DNA from: Acanthosoma haemorrhoidale
Taxonomy: Eukaryota > Arthropoda > Insecta > Hemiptera > Acanthosomatidae
Direction: 5' to 3'
DNA: 64,000 nt
Assembly: GCA_930367205.1 (NCBI GenBank)
Contig: OV884011.1
Span: 85,235,474-85,299,473, forward strand
In this document: piece by piece, positions 21,266-32,072 of the stretch
Layout of the letters: each line of letters opens with the position of its first letter
How positions within the stretch are numbered: the first letter of the stretch is position 1
The notes under the pieces: generated by a model
What the model saw: only the letters and a program-made list of their open reading frames with translations
The model's database searches: none
What the model was told of the DNA's origin: nothing
Made by a program: the position numbers and the translations under genes

Positions 21266-23626
21266 AGAGTGTTAATTAATTGGGAATTGGCTGGTTCAGA
21301 TCTTAATTATTGTTCATAGCTATTAGTGGATTAGTGTGCTCCCGTCCACCTGTACAACAGCTTAGCAAGAAGGAGCATCGAGATAAATAAAACCCATAAA
21401 TTTAGTCAAATTTGAAATTATGAAAATACGAAAAACCCCACATTTTATGGTGTGTGCGATTGCTATAAACTTCGTGTAAAGTATCTTGTTTTGTATTATT
21501 AATATTAGAGTTTAGCCTTCGCTCTTCAATTGTTATTATTTTTACAATCTTTCCCGTAAGAAAAATACTTATATATAATGGTCATTATAAAATACAAAAT
21601 TAATAATGTAAATCCAACTCTTGTAATTTTTTTGAAAAAAAAAGTTTAAGACTTCACAAAGTATATAAGTAAACCTTCTATCACGTTTTGTGAAATGAGG
21701 TCCATATCCAGTAGGAATTAAGTGGATAGTTGCCATCACCAGACTTATGAGAAAAAAAATCATATTTATAATACTGATATATAATATATTGTATTGCACT
21801 ATACATGTATGGATGTTCAATTCTAGCTTATTTATTTATTTTTCAAACTCTCCCTCAAAAAAAACAATTCTCATATTCCCCGCCCAGAAATGCTTCGTAA
21901 CACCCCTGGTTCCTACATTTTCAAATCTCATTGAGCCAAATTCTTTTCATTTTTACAAAATTTACCGGCTAGAAACGGAGGCCTTGAATCTTATTCATTT
22001 ATACATTTTATCATGACTTCCGCAAGGGCACATTGCGATAACAATGTATTAGTTTGAGTGAAATATGAATGTACATATATATATATGTACAAGTATTTGC
22101 TTTTAGTTAAGTGCTTTAAAGAAAAATTTGACCCTGGATAATGTGGAGTGTTTGTTGAAAGGGAGTCTCTACGACATTGCCGATCCCGAAGGGGCAACAA
22201 AAGAGCAACCGTCTTAGGTCTGTCCATCTACATGTATGGCTGTTGTAACATAGGCGTAGACATCCACAGCACCTCGAAATATGATCATCATGACTTGGTA
22301 GGAAAAGGAGTGAGTGTTTTATTAAAAGGTAGATAGCTTAGGTTGGTTAGTTTGAAAAAAAAAAGTTTGTTAACCGTGCAGCATCACACCGTTGATCTTC
22401 GTACTAGCTTTGACTAATTTTCTACATTTTATTGAGGTATTTTTATTAGCAGAGATATTCAAATGCGGTTTATTAACCACGCATCACTGATTGGCACTGT
22501 TCATAGGAATTCGTCACCAAGGCCAAATATTTATATAAATATTTAAAACAGCTTTTAAAATGTCATTAATGTTATGATGTAATTGTAGTCCACTAAACAC
22601 CTAACATAGTATACAAATTCTTGATCAACACGATATTTAATATGATACCCTACGCAATATATTAGGATAAACTTAGGGTGAAGAGATTTTTAAATTGATA
22701 CTATCTCAATAGGATAGGAAAGTATTTCTAAGGTGCTAGAGTAAAGGGAATAAGTACCTCTACCCTAGTACCACAGTTTTATATCACCAAGTAATTATGA
22801 GACGACGTAATATATCATAGGGCTAATTTTAGTTTTAGCACCATCATGCGAGAATGAACGGAAAAAACTTAAAAATATTATCTCTCTTCCTAAAACATGA
22901 AATGAGTTAAAATCATTATCAAGATAATAATGTCTATAGCCAAGTAATAAATTACTTTATAACCCTTATTTAGGTTTTATGACGTTTTTGTTGAAAATGT
23001 TTGTCAGGTGTACATATTGAAAGGATTTCCAAAATATCATTGGAGCCCAAAAAGGTTTTCATCACGTTTGATTATAGACTACGTTTCGACCTACTATTTC
23101 ATCAACTTTAGCCTACATTCAACAAATGCCTACACGTACCTCCAACTATAAGGGTTTATAGTCCGAGTGGACTTGGTTGGGTCTAGGTATGAAAAGATGA
23201 GAATTTAGTTAAGTGCGCAGTACCACTCAATTGAGGATTTCGTTTTTCTTGCTGATTACCGCTTTATGATTGATTTTCTAAGTTTTAGACAGACAGAAAA
23301 ACACATAAGTGAAAACATAAAGTTTCTAATTTCGAAAAAAAAAAAATCCATGAAACCCAATAACACAATTATATATATCTTCCATTTACGAATTCTCAAG
23401 TCACAGCTCAAAAAATATTTTTTTTTTAAATGTCTGCTATTTTTCTCCTTTAAGAACATATTAGTTACGATAGCTGCAAAAGATGTGTCAAAAAAAAAAT
23501 TAAATATTACAAGCCAACATAACTGTCTTAAATGTTATTCGCGCAGATTTCAACAAATCTCCACTAAAGTATGGTTTCAACGTATAATATATATATTTGT
23601 GTGTGTACATATATATATATATATAT
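21266..23626. other. AT-rich, no gene recognised
   Basis: Short frames at 21569-22336 and 23256-23709 are AT-rich and lack motifs. An ATATATATAT microsatellite lies near 22077. The last 17 bases are an (AT)n run that forms the insertion site of the LTR element. Confidence 0.5.
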
Positions 23627-24244
23627 TGAAACCTACCTCATTTTCTACCATTTCTTTTCCTAATTTATTAGATCAATTGACCTTAACTAATTTGGTAGGT
23701 CCGTCATGAGATCTTTAATTCAACTTGTTTTTATGTCTTCGACATAGGAAATTATCCCGATTGAATCGCCCGATCTCAAGGCTAATGTTATAGTTATTAA
23801 TAAATTGAGAAACTGGGAATTGTGAAATATATACAAGTAAAATGGTTATAACAAATACTTATAATTATAAATAGTGCTGACAAAAATTATATAAAAAAAT
23901 ATTCATTTCCTTTTGAACAAGGATAGTTACTACTAATTAATTATATAAAAAAATGAAAATTGAGCTCAATCTCTTTTTAATGGATCCATAATAATAAAAA
24001 AACAATATCTATATCACCCAATCGATGATCTCCGTTTAATCCAATCAACGTTACTGTTGATCTCTTCTTCTTCTTCTTCTTCTGTTGGATACCGCCAAGT
24101 CGGGGTCTTGCTCTTGTTCGCTCTCTGGCTGTCAGGCTAAGACTGACCTTTATCTCATCCCCACTCCTAAGAGCATAAGGGCTGATGCTGGACAAAGTGG
24201 GAGGGTGGCTGGTCATGATATTCTCAAATATCATGAATGTTACA
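23627..24244 (-). repeat. 3' LTR of the 23.6-26.6 kb element
   Basis: 618 bases, ending (on +) in GAATGTTACA. It carries the terminal hairpin CATGATATT-CTCA-AATATCATG at 24214-24235, the initiator-like GGTCAGTCTTAG (complement at 24141-24152), and a TTC microsatellite at about 24065-24082. Confidence 0.85.
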
Positions 24245-24997
24245 ATTGCCTTCCCTTATAAATAAAAAAAAAATTTATGAAAATTTTTTTTTTTTTTTTA
24301 AGTGGATCCACAATATTATGTTGCTGTGTTCGGTTTGTTGAATTGGTTGTTTATAACGGGTGTTGAAATTTTACAAAGTTTATAGTAATAATAGTTCAAA
24401 TTTTGCAAGGTTTTAAATTGCTTGAAAAGCGTACAAGTTGTTTTAATTTTTTACTTAACTAAATTATTATGCTAATTAGTATGGATTAGTTCGAAGGTAC
24501 ATTGTTTTATGGATCATAACGCGATTTGGAAAACATTTGTTGAAAAGACGGTTGAGTGTGATTAGTAATACATATTGGTTTTTAATTAAAATACTAGACA
24601 ATTCTACTGGTAATTAGTAACAATAGAGAAAAATTGTTGAGTGTGTGTGTGTGATTTGAATATTTTACCTGAGTGAAAAGATAGTGTTTATAAAAAAATT
24701 ATAAATGTTACGAAAAGATAGGGAGGTCGTTGTCGTGTATAAAATTGTATGAGCTCATTTTATTTCCTTGCTATAAAATTAATTATAATGGACTTAAGCA
24801 TTCAAAGAATATTTATGATCTGTTTTATAGATTAAGTGATAATGAAAGCAAAAGCTTCACTCGCTGATAATTCCATAGACTTTACTAGGGTCAATACTTC
24901 TAATAATAGTTTTGTTTTTGTTTGTATAAACTTCTCAAGTTTATGTGTCATCCGATCAGTATTATTTTCATTTAATAATGAAAATAATAAAAGAAAA
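24245..24997 (-). other. Non-coding remainder of the LTR element interior
   Basis: AT-rich sequence between the gag-like ORF and the purine tract, where protease, RT and integrase would be in a complete element. Only an 83-codon frame (24832-25083) overlaps the ORF end; it may hold a shifted continuation of gag (VLTLVKSMELSASEAFAF). Confidence 0.5.
24249..24257 (-). other. Polypurine tract of the LTR element
   Basis: On the - strand AAGGGAAGG sits four bases upstream of the TG that starts the 3' LTR. This is where the plus-strand primer of an LTR retrotransposon is expected. Confidence 0.6.
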
Positions 24998-25873
24998 CTA
25001 TAATTTTTTTTTATTTTTTTTGAAGTCATATTGTATCGAACAAAAAACATCCCTGTAATTATTTTTAAATTCCTTCCATTCATTAATTTTAATGTTGTTC
25101 AAATCAAACACGCAAAAAGGAATTTCATCAAGATGAGTTGGAATTTGAGATTCCAATTTCTTCATATCCAAAACTTTATTTTGAAATATTTTAAAATGTT
25201 TCACGTTATCGCTGGTTGTCTGCTGATGCTCTGTAATTTGATCTTTCAATGAAATCACTTCTCCTTTCTTAATATTCGCTGTATCTTCTAACTCTGAAAA
25301 TTTATTTTCCAACAAACTCATATTATTCTCATAGTCAAGCTTTATTAGATCATGTTGACGTGAGGTACACTCATCATTGTTATCTGCAATCTTCTGTTCA
25401 TCCTCCAATGAAGTCATTTTCTCTTCATTATCCTTAATTGAATATAAGCTAAGATCTGTCTGACAATCAGCATCAACTAGTTGTGACTTTGTTAAATTTG
25501 TTTTTTCATGATCTGTCGTATTTTTCAATAGAATGATTTCTTCTTTTAATTTTGAATTAACATTATTATTTACTTGGAGTGTTCTCTCCTCACAAATTCG
25601 TAATTGTATATCTAATTTATCGTTTGCATCCGTGTAACCTTGTTCGAATTTAGCCGATATTCCCGATTTTATTTCTTCCCTTAATTGATCAAACTTCCCG
25701 CTCAACTCTTTATTATTTTCTTTAATTGCGTTAAATTGACTGTTTATTTGGGCAAGGATTAGTTGTAACATCTTGGCATGATTTATCGTGGGTTCGGGGT
25801 CGGGGGCTGGGGGGTCTTCTGACCCAACCGCTATTATACCTGACTCTGACCCGGACATGTTTGTGTTCGTCAT
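24998..25873 (-). CDS. Gag-like coiled-coil protein of the LTR element
   Basis: A 291-codon open frame starts 148 bases inside the 5' LTR. The N-terminus is Ser/Gly/Pro-rich (residues 1-35). Residues 35-250 are Lys/Glu/Leu/Asn-rich with heptad-like spacing, predicting a long coiled coil, for example FNAIKENNKELSGKFDQLRE. Residues 253-280 change to a more globular stretch ending with WKEFKNNYRDVF. Its position directly after the 5' LTR is that of gag. The last residues are all-Lys and AT-driven, followed by a stop, suggesting that the capsid region is cut off by a deletion or frameshift. No zinc knuckle is present. The gag role is inferred from position, and the sequence itself only supports a coiled-coil protein. 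Confidence 0.6.
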   Translation of the reverse strand: MTNTNMSGSESGIIAVGSEDPPAPDPEPTINHAKMLQLILAQINSQFNAIKENNKELSGKFDQLREEIKSGISAKFEQGYTDANDKLDIQLRICEERTLQVNNNVNSKLKEEIILLKNTTDHEKTNLTKSQLVDADCQTDLSLYSIKDNEEKMTSLEDEQKIADNNDECTSRQHDLIKLDYENNMSLLENKFSELEDTANIKKGEVISLKDQITEHQQTTSDNVKHFKIFQNKVLDMKKLESQIPTHLDEIPFCVFDLNNIKINEWKEFKNNYRDVFCSIQYDFKKNKKKL

Positions 25874-26001
25874 TTGTGTCTGTGTTTGTGTAACAAATGT
25901 AAAATTATAGGAAAATATAATTTGTTATTGGTTAGTTCTAGTTATTATTCTAACATGCAATACCTCACAATTCCTTTGGTTTCTTTAGAATTTTTGAAGT
26001 T

Positions 26002-26019
26002 AATCCCGGAGCGGCCCCT
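26002..26019 (-). other. Candidate primer-binding site
   Basis: Two bases inside the 5' LTR, the - strand reads AGGGGCCGCTCCGGGATTA, a GC-rich run in AT-rich DNA. The CCGGGATT part resembles the complement of a tRNA T-arm and the run has the right length for an 18-nt primer site. The expected TGG start is altered (AGG), so the tRNA is not assigned. Confidence 0.45.
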
Positions 26020-26021
26020 AT

Positions 26022-26642
26022 TGAAACCTACCTCATTTTCTACCATTTCTTTTCCTAATTTATTAGATCAATTGACCTTAACTAATTTGGTAGGTCCGTC
26101 ATGAGATCTTTAATTCAACTTGTTTTTATGTCTTCGACATAGGAAATTATCCCGATTGAATCGCCCGATCTCAAGGCTAATGTTATAGTTATTAATAAAT
26201 TGAGAAACTGGGAATTGTGAAATATATACAAGTAAAATGGTTATAACAAATACTTATAATTATAAATAGTGCTGACAAAAATTATATAAAAAAATATTCA
26301 TTTCCTTTTGAACAAGGATAGTTACTACTAATTAATTATATAAAAAAATGAAAATTGAGCTCAATCTCTTTTTAATGGATCCATAATAATAAAAAAACAA
26401 TATCTATATCACCCAATCGATGATCTCCGTTTAATCCAATCAACGTTACTGTTGATCTCTTCTTCTTCTTCTTCTTCTTCTGTTGGATACCGCCAAGTCG
26501 GGGTCTTGCTCTTGTTCGCTCTCTGGCTGTCAGGCTAAGACTGACCTTTATCTCATCCCCACTCCTAAGAGCATAAGGGCTGATGCTGGACAAAGTGGGA
26601 GGGTGGCTGGTCATGATATTCTCAAATATCATGAATGTTACA
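26022..26642 (-). repeat. 5' LTR of the 23.6-26.6 kb element
   Basis: 621 bases, near-identical to the 3' LTR over its whole length; one visible difference is one additional TTC unit. It has the same TG...CA ends, terminal hairpin and initiator-like core. It would drive transcription toward lower coordinates, into the gag-like ORF. Confidence 0.85.
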
Positions 26643-26660
26643 ATATATATATATATATAT
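26643..26660. repeat. (AT)9 microsatellite between two LTRs
   Basis: An 18-base perfect AT run separates the 5' LTR from the neighbouring solo LTR. It supplies the ATAT target for both. Confidence 0.9.
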
Positions 26661-27297
26661 TGAAACCTACCTCATTTTTTACCATTTATTTTTATAATTT
26701 ATTAGATCAATTGACCTTAACTAATTTGGTAGGTCCGTCATGAGATCTTTAATTCAACTTGTTTTTATGTCTTCGATATAGGAAATTATCCCGATCGAAT
26801 CGCCCGATCTCAAGGCTAATGTTATAGTTATTAATAAATTGAGAAACTGGGAATTGTGAAATACATACAAATAAAATGGTTATAACAAATAATTATAATT
26901 ATAAAGAGTGCTGACATTAATTATATAAAAAATATTCAATTCCTTTTGAACAAGGATAGTTACTACTAAGTACAATAAAAAAAACATGAAAATTGAGCTC
27001 AATCTCTTTTAATGGATCCATAATAATAAAAAAACAATATCAATATCACCCAATCGATGATCTCCGTTTAATCCAATCAACGTTACTGTTGATCTCTTCT
27101 TCTTCTTCTTCTTCTCCTCTTCTTCTGTTGGATACCGCCAAGTCGGGAGCTTGCTCTTGTTCGCTCTCTGGCTGTTAGGCTAAGACTGGCTAAGACTAGC
27201 CCTTTATCTCATCCCCACTCCTAAGAGCACCAGGGACGATGCTAACCAGATGGAAGGGTTGCAGGACATGATATTCTCAAATATCATGAATGTTACA
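26661..27297 (-). mobile_element. Solo LTR of the same family, older copy
   Basis: 637 bases with the same ends (TGAAACC...GTTACA on +). It is flanked by ATAT on both sides (26657-26660 and 27298-27301), so it is an independent insertion and not part of the neighbouring element. It differs from the two LTRs at many positions, including small insertions such as an expanded TTC/CTC tract near 27098-27125, so it is older or from another subfamily. The terminal hairpin is retained. Confidence 0.8.
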
Positions 27298-27316
27298 ATA
27301 TAGATATATATATATG

Positions 27317-28452
27317 TACGAGGTTATAAAAAGTACGAGAATTTTATAGTTATGCGGGCGTTATGATTCCGATGGTAAAAAAAATTTTTTATCATGTTGT
27401 TACACAAGTCTTTGAAATACGTTGAAATTTGCAGCTATTTTCAATGTTACTTTTTTAGTAGCAGTCAATACGATTTTGTGTTCTCGGCGATTTTTAGTTT
27501 CTTAAAAAAAATGGATCAAAGAATTTGTAATAAATTTTGTTTAAAAAATGAAATAAAGTGCAGCAACGTTTTTGAAATGTTGACAGTGGCTTTTGGTGAA
27601 TCTACCATGAGCAAAGTAAGAGTTAATGAGTGGTATGGACTTTTCAAAGAGGACCGTGAAGATGATGATGATCGCCCCAACACTTCAATAAACGACAATA
27701 TCGAAGAAGTTAATATATAATTTGGATCATGCCAAGCGATTTTTTCCGACGTAACCAACAATCCAGAGTTTGTTAAATGCATCATAACAAGTGACGAAAC
27801 ATGGGAATATTGGTATCATGTGGAAACCAAGGCGCAATCTTCGCAATGGAAGCGGCCGCTTCAGGCATGAAGAGCTAAGACCGAAAAAACATCGACAAGT
27901 TCGCTCAAAAGTGAAGGTTCTCCTCACTCTTTTTCTCAATTTCAATGGCATAGTGCATCGTGAGTTCCTGGGAGAAGGTCATACAGTCAATAAAGTATAT
28001 TACTTGGAAGAAATGCCCGTTTACGTGAAGCGAACCTACGAAAACGACCGGAATTGTAGCAAAACAATTCGTGGAAATTGCTTCACGCTAACGCTCCCGT
28101 TCACACCTCACTGATTGTTCATAATTTTTTAACAAAAAACAACACTGTTATGTTACCTCAACCACCGTATTCGCCAGACATGACTCCCGACTTTTTTTGT
28201 TCACGAAGTCAAAAAAAACCCTGAAACGACGATATTTTGACACCATTTATGAGGTAAAAGAAGAATTGCTGAAGGAGCTAAGTACTATATCGAAAAAAGG
28301 AGTTCGAAGCTTCGAAGATTGGAAAAGGCGCTGGCACGATTGTATTATATATGTGGGGGATTACTTTGAAGGGAACAAAATTGCTATCGATGAATAAATA
28401 AAAAAATTTAAGATAAACGAAAGTTCTCGTTACTTTTTGATCAAACTGTGAA
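27317..28452 (+). mobile_element. Mariner transposon, inactivated
   Basis: Ends: TACGAGGTTATAAAAAGTAC at 27317, and at the other end the complement of TTTGATCAAAAAGTAACGAG (28421-28446). The two match after small gaps and contain the AAAAAGTA(A)CGAGAA core seen in several hymenopteran and other mariners. Length is about 1.14 kb, compared with about 1.3 kb for a complete element, so parts are missing. It sits directly beside the (AT)-rich flank of the solo LTR. Coding content is described separately. Confidence 0.75.
27511..28397 (+). pseudogene. Mariner transposase pseudogene
   Basis: Begins MDQRICNKFCLKNEIKCSN and continues through the helix-turn-helix (VNEWYGLFKEDRED) to a stop at 27718. 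A large part of the second DNA-binding region and linker is lost. In other frames follow ITSDETWEYWY (first catalytic Asp kept), a LEEMP-like VYYLEEMP, then HANAPVHTS, where mariners have HDNAPAH, so the second catalytic Asp is replaced by Ala. The third block, YSPDMTPDFF, is present. At least three frame changes occur. It cannot encode an active transposase. Confidence 0.8.
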
Positions 28453-29003
28453 AGTATACTGGACAGCAGTCTCTCCTAAAACTTCTGAAATTGACTGTAG
28501 ATAGACTCGTTGCAATAGATGTCAACTTATGCAAGAGATAAAAAAACAACATAAGTGCGTCAGTGTAGAAGAACCCTCGTCAGGAAGACTGCCTGGTGGC
28601 CATGTGGTTTGCGGGCACGGCGGACACGTGCAGCTAGAACGGATCCTCCCATCACTTCCGGTCTCTTCTTGTTACACTACCTCTTGGATAATTATCTTCG
28701 GAGTTATGACCAGATACTTCCGAAGATACCTATAAAGTGCCAATATCGCTCAAGTTATTGCAAATTGGTTATCGGGTGACCTGGGAACAGCTGTTCAATC
28801 TATCCCTACCGCCTTTATCGTTTAATTCTGAGTAATTACTCTATGTTTAATGATTTGTACATCACTGAGAATTTAGCTCTTCATAGCACAAAATCTACAA
28901 CATCAAACGATCAGTGACAAAGAACTGATCTCCGAAACTTAAATTCATTTAATAAACATTAATGCTTTGCCAATCATTAATGAATTTTATTATTATTAGC
29001 ATA
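28453..29003. other. No gene recognised
   Basis: A less AT-rich patch at 28555-28735 has overlapping frames (68 and 74 codons) but no motif. It includes an 8-bp inverted pair TCTTCGGA/TCCGAAGA near 28697-28728. Possibly a decayed repeat. Confidence 0.4.
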
Positions 29004-29088
29004 CCTAACAAAGCTTTTATTTCACTAGCTTTTATTTATTTTATTATCATCTTCATGTTGAGGTCAGAAACTTTTCAGACCACCTGTG
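29004..29088 (-). mobile_element. Mariner MITE, copy lacking one terminal repeat
   Basis: This is the reverse complement of the MITE at 57286-57395 over 85 bases, with one intact terminal repeat (GGTCAGAAACTTTTCAGACC...) next to a TA at 29089-29090. The other terminal repeat (25 bases) is missing, yet a TA also lies at 29002-29003. Confidence 0.75.
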
Positions 29089-30656
29089 TATTATTTATGA
29101 GCTCTGTGAGAGATAAAAAACAACTAAAATGCGAATTGTTTATATTTTACCGTTTTTAAATCGAACTTAAGTTCGTACAAAAAATAAAACTACTCATATT
29201 AAATAGCATACAGACAATCAGACAGATGCGCATGCCTACTTTACATACACTAATACCAATAAAGCCCTCCTATCAGGTTGACAATGTATTTGTTCCAAGG
29301 ATCAAAGATCTTGCTATTTTCTTTTTTTTTTTCAAAATATCAAAGATTGTTTTGACCAATTAATATTTTGTTACATCAGCTACGATACAAAATAAAGGAC
29401 ATTGAATGTGAATGAAACAAATCTAAAGGCTTCAGACTCGCTAGTTTCGTCAGTACTTCATAAAAATAATTGTTAATTAAGTGTTTATGAAAAAATTAAG
29501 CAGTATTTACTAACAACAAATAATTATTACCAAAGAATAAATATACTCGTAGTAGGGTTACTAGGGGACTTCTCAGCAATATCCAACCATGTACAAAATG
29601 GAATTCATTCCATAACAAAAATTGGGAATTTGTCAAAAAGGCTTTATTTTAATTGTTAAGCTATCTTTATGTCCTGGAAAATGGAACTTAAATTACATCA
29701 AATGGACATATTCTCTTGTTCTAAAAACTTTATGTTTGATAAAAATAAAACTTATAAGTCATAGATATAAATACAGGCTTTACTTATTTCGTATACTCAC
29801 AGCTATTATATCTTAATGAAACAAACACACTATGACCAGCTAGGAGTGTCGCTGAATATAACTTTAAAATTTTAGATCGACTTGATCATTTTTTTTGCTG
29901 CTATCGCTGTAAATACGCATTTTAAGCCAGATAAAACAAGTGTTTGGAATTTGAAGCACTCCATTCAACCCCAGAGATTTGGTAGTTATCAGTGTCTGGA
30001 ACTTTATCTACCATATGGTGAGTACCTTCTTTATTTTTGGCAGATATGACCTGTTAGACAGTTAGCTGTGTGTTACAAGGCTCTCCAATGGTGAAAGGGA
30101 TGAAGGGATGGTGAGGGAGTGGTCAGCTTACAATGGAAGGTGTGGCCATACTATTTTGTCATTTAAATGAGCTTCTATTTGTTCTAACTCTAGGTCAGTC
30201 GAGGTAGTATGGTAGTAGTAGTAGTACCCTTCTGATTGATTATGTTGCTGATGAAAGGTAAAATTGGCCCCATCCCACATTTTATTTGTTAATTGTTCCG
30301 TACAATTTAAAGATTTTTTTTAACTAAAAAAACAAAACAATAAACTAGCCAATGTTAATGAATCAATTTTTTTTTTTTTTAAAAAAGATGAACAATACAA
30401 TTACTGTGTTCCAGATTCTTCACATAATCTAGGTAAAACTCCACAATCTGCCCTTCAAAAATATTATATAGAACTTTCACGTTAACCTTAAACACCAGAA
30501 GCTTGGAGGTCTAGGACTCCTAATCCCTAACAGGTATTCCAGGACAATGGAAAAGTAGTGTTTACTAAAATACTAATGGATATTCTTTAACCAGGAATTA
30601 TGTATTCATAATTACTAGCCAAACAAAAATCTTGTCATTGCCAAGGCTCAAAGGTT

Positions 30657-30673
30657 CTGGGTTCGAGCCCTGG
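30657..30673 (+). other. tRNA-like T-arm / B-box
   Basis: CTGGGTTCGAGCCCTGG forms a 5-bp stem with the canonical 7-base TTCGAGC loop and matches a pol III B-box. No anticodon or acceptor partner (AGTCCTG) is found upstream, so this is not a working tRNA gene. It may be a decayed tRNA or tRNA-derived SINE. Confidence 0.35.
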
Positions 30674-32050
30674 CAGGACTTTAAGATGTGTTAATTACGA
30701 CATTGAAATGTTCAATAAGAAATTCTATTCATAGTTTTAGGGACATAGTTATTTTCTACTATGTTATATGGTATACTACTACTAATTAACTTGTTAACTA
30801 ATGATTTAGTTAAATAGTTAATTTGGCTATAATTTCCATTTCTTCCTCTATGGAGGAATATGCATATACACACAACTGTTTGTCACAAAGAGGGTAGCTG
30901 TTCTCTTTTTATCCGTTATCATCTTAAATTCGGCCACTTTAAATTTAAGCTCTGCATCAACAAAACTCCTCTATAAAAAGTATATAGTTGCTAGATTTGA
31001 CCCTGAAAATTATTTAAACACATGGAGCTATAACTGTGGAGGTTTTTAATTCTCACAATCTTAACAGTCACTTTATGACTCAAAGAAACGGTTTGATAAT
31101 TTGTTATATAGAAATATTTTATTATATTAAGTTCTCTAATGTTTTACTAACTACTGCTATACAATTTACATGGGACAACTGTTAGAAGGGAAACTGATAT
31201 TTCTTTGTCTAATGAGTTTCTTAAACAACAGCTATCTTTAGTAATAGAAGAGATGACCAGAAAAAAATAATTGTTACCATTTTAAGGTTTTATAACCATA
31301 AATAAAACCACTCAGAAGACTTTATTGCAGACTTTATACAGTGTCATTCTGTGTCAATAAAAGAAGAATTTTCCTTTAGTTGTGGAATGTAGATTGGAAA
31401 TTAAGTAGTTCTCAGTTCTTTCAACAGAGCGCAGGGTATGTCTGTCTCTCTGCCAACTATCAAAGCATTTTAAACACATCAACTATCAGTCAACTTATCT
31501 ATAATATAATATATTTTAAAACACTTTTAATCACTAGTGAGTTTATAAATAACATAGTTATCTAGGTAATATTTTTAGGGTTAAACTTCTTTGCTATTTT
31601 TTTTTTAATTTGAGCTTTACCTACCTATTCCTGTATACTCATTTTGATTTATTTTAAAAAAAGTCCCAAACATAAATCAAAATGAGTGTTCCCTCTTTCT
31701 AATCTGAAGGTGAACCCCATCACCTAGTCCTTTTCACATTTTCACACACAAAGAAAATTTTGTTTTTGTAAATATTACCTCCTTCAAATGCATCTGCACA
31801 TGCAGCATGAGGAGAACATTGTAAATATTGTTCATTGAATTTTGATCATAAGTTGTAAAAATGTTGTTGAATAAAAAAAAAAAAGTATTTTTGATCAAAA
31901 AGGTAAGCCCCATCACCATGTAGTATTTTCAACCAAGTTGAGTATAATGTGTATGATTATACCTCTATTGCTTTATATAATTTTATACAAAATCAAACCA
32001 TGTATAGAATGTAGCGACGCTACAGCAACTATAAAAGTCACTAAAAGGAA

Positions 32051-32072
32051 ATAGATTCGAATGCGAATCTAT
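32051..32072. repeat. 9-bp perfect hairpin
   Basis: ATAGATTCG and CGAATCTAT flank the loop AATG. No terminator-like context; function unknown. Confidence 0.5.

Larger units (their letters stand above)
23627..26642 (-). mobile_element. Internally deleted gypsy-like LTR retrotransposon, flanked by ATAT
   Basis: Two nearly identical LTRs (23627-24244 and 26022-26642) bracket 1777 bases. Read on the - strand, each LTR starts TGTAAC and ends GTTTCA, the TG...CA ends of LTR elements. The flanks are ATAT on both sides, a 4-bp target duplication inside an (AT)n run. The internal part has, in order, a candidate primer-binding site, a gag-like ORF and a purine tract. No protease, RT, RNase H or integrase is present, so the element is a deletion derivative that would need help from another copy. 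The insertion preference for ATAT with a 4-bp duplication is known for the 17.6/297 group of gypsy elements, and placement in that group is an inference. The near-identity of the two LTRs suggests recent insertion; one visible difference is one extra TTC unit in the second. Confidence 0.85.

Noticed and set aside
23266..23709. 147-codon + strand frame with hydrophobic AT-rich composition
   Set aside because: Runs across the (AT)n tract into the LTR; composition is Lys/Ile/Phe-driven and there is no motif.
23611..27316. Reading the LTR copies as MITEs or Helitrons because of the terminal hairpin
   Set aside because: TG...CA ends, a purine tract, a 4-bp target duplication and the paired arrangement around a gag-like ORF fit LTRs much better; there is no CTRR end.
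30643..30685. tRNA gene
   Set aside because: Only the T-arm is convincing; no acceptor, D-arm or anticodon stem can be built from the upstream sequence.
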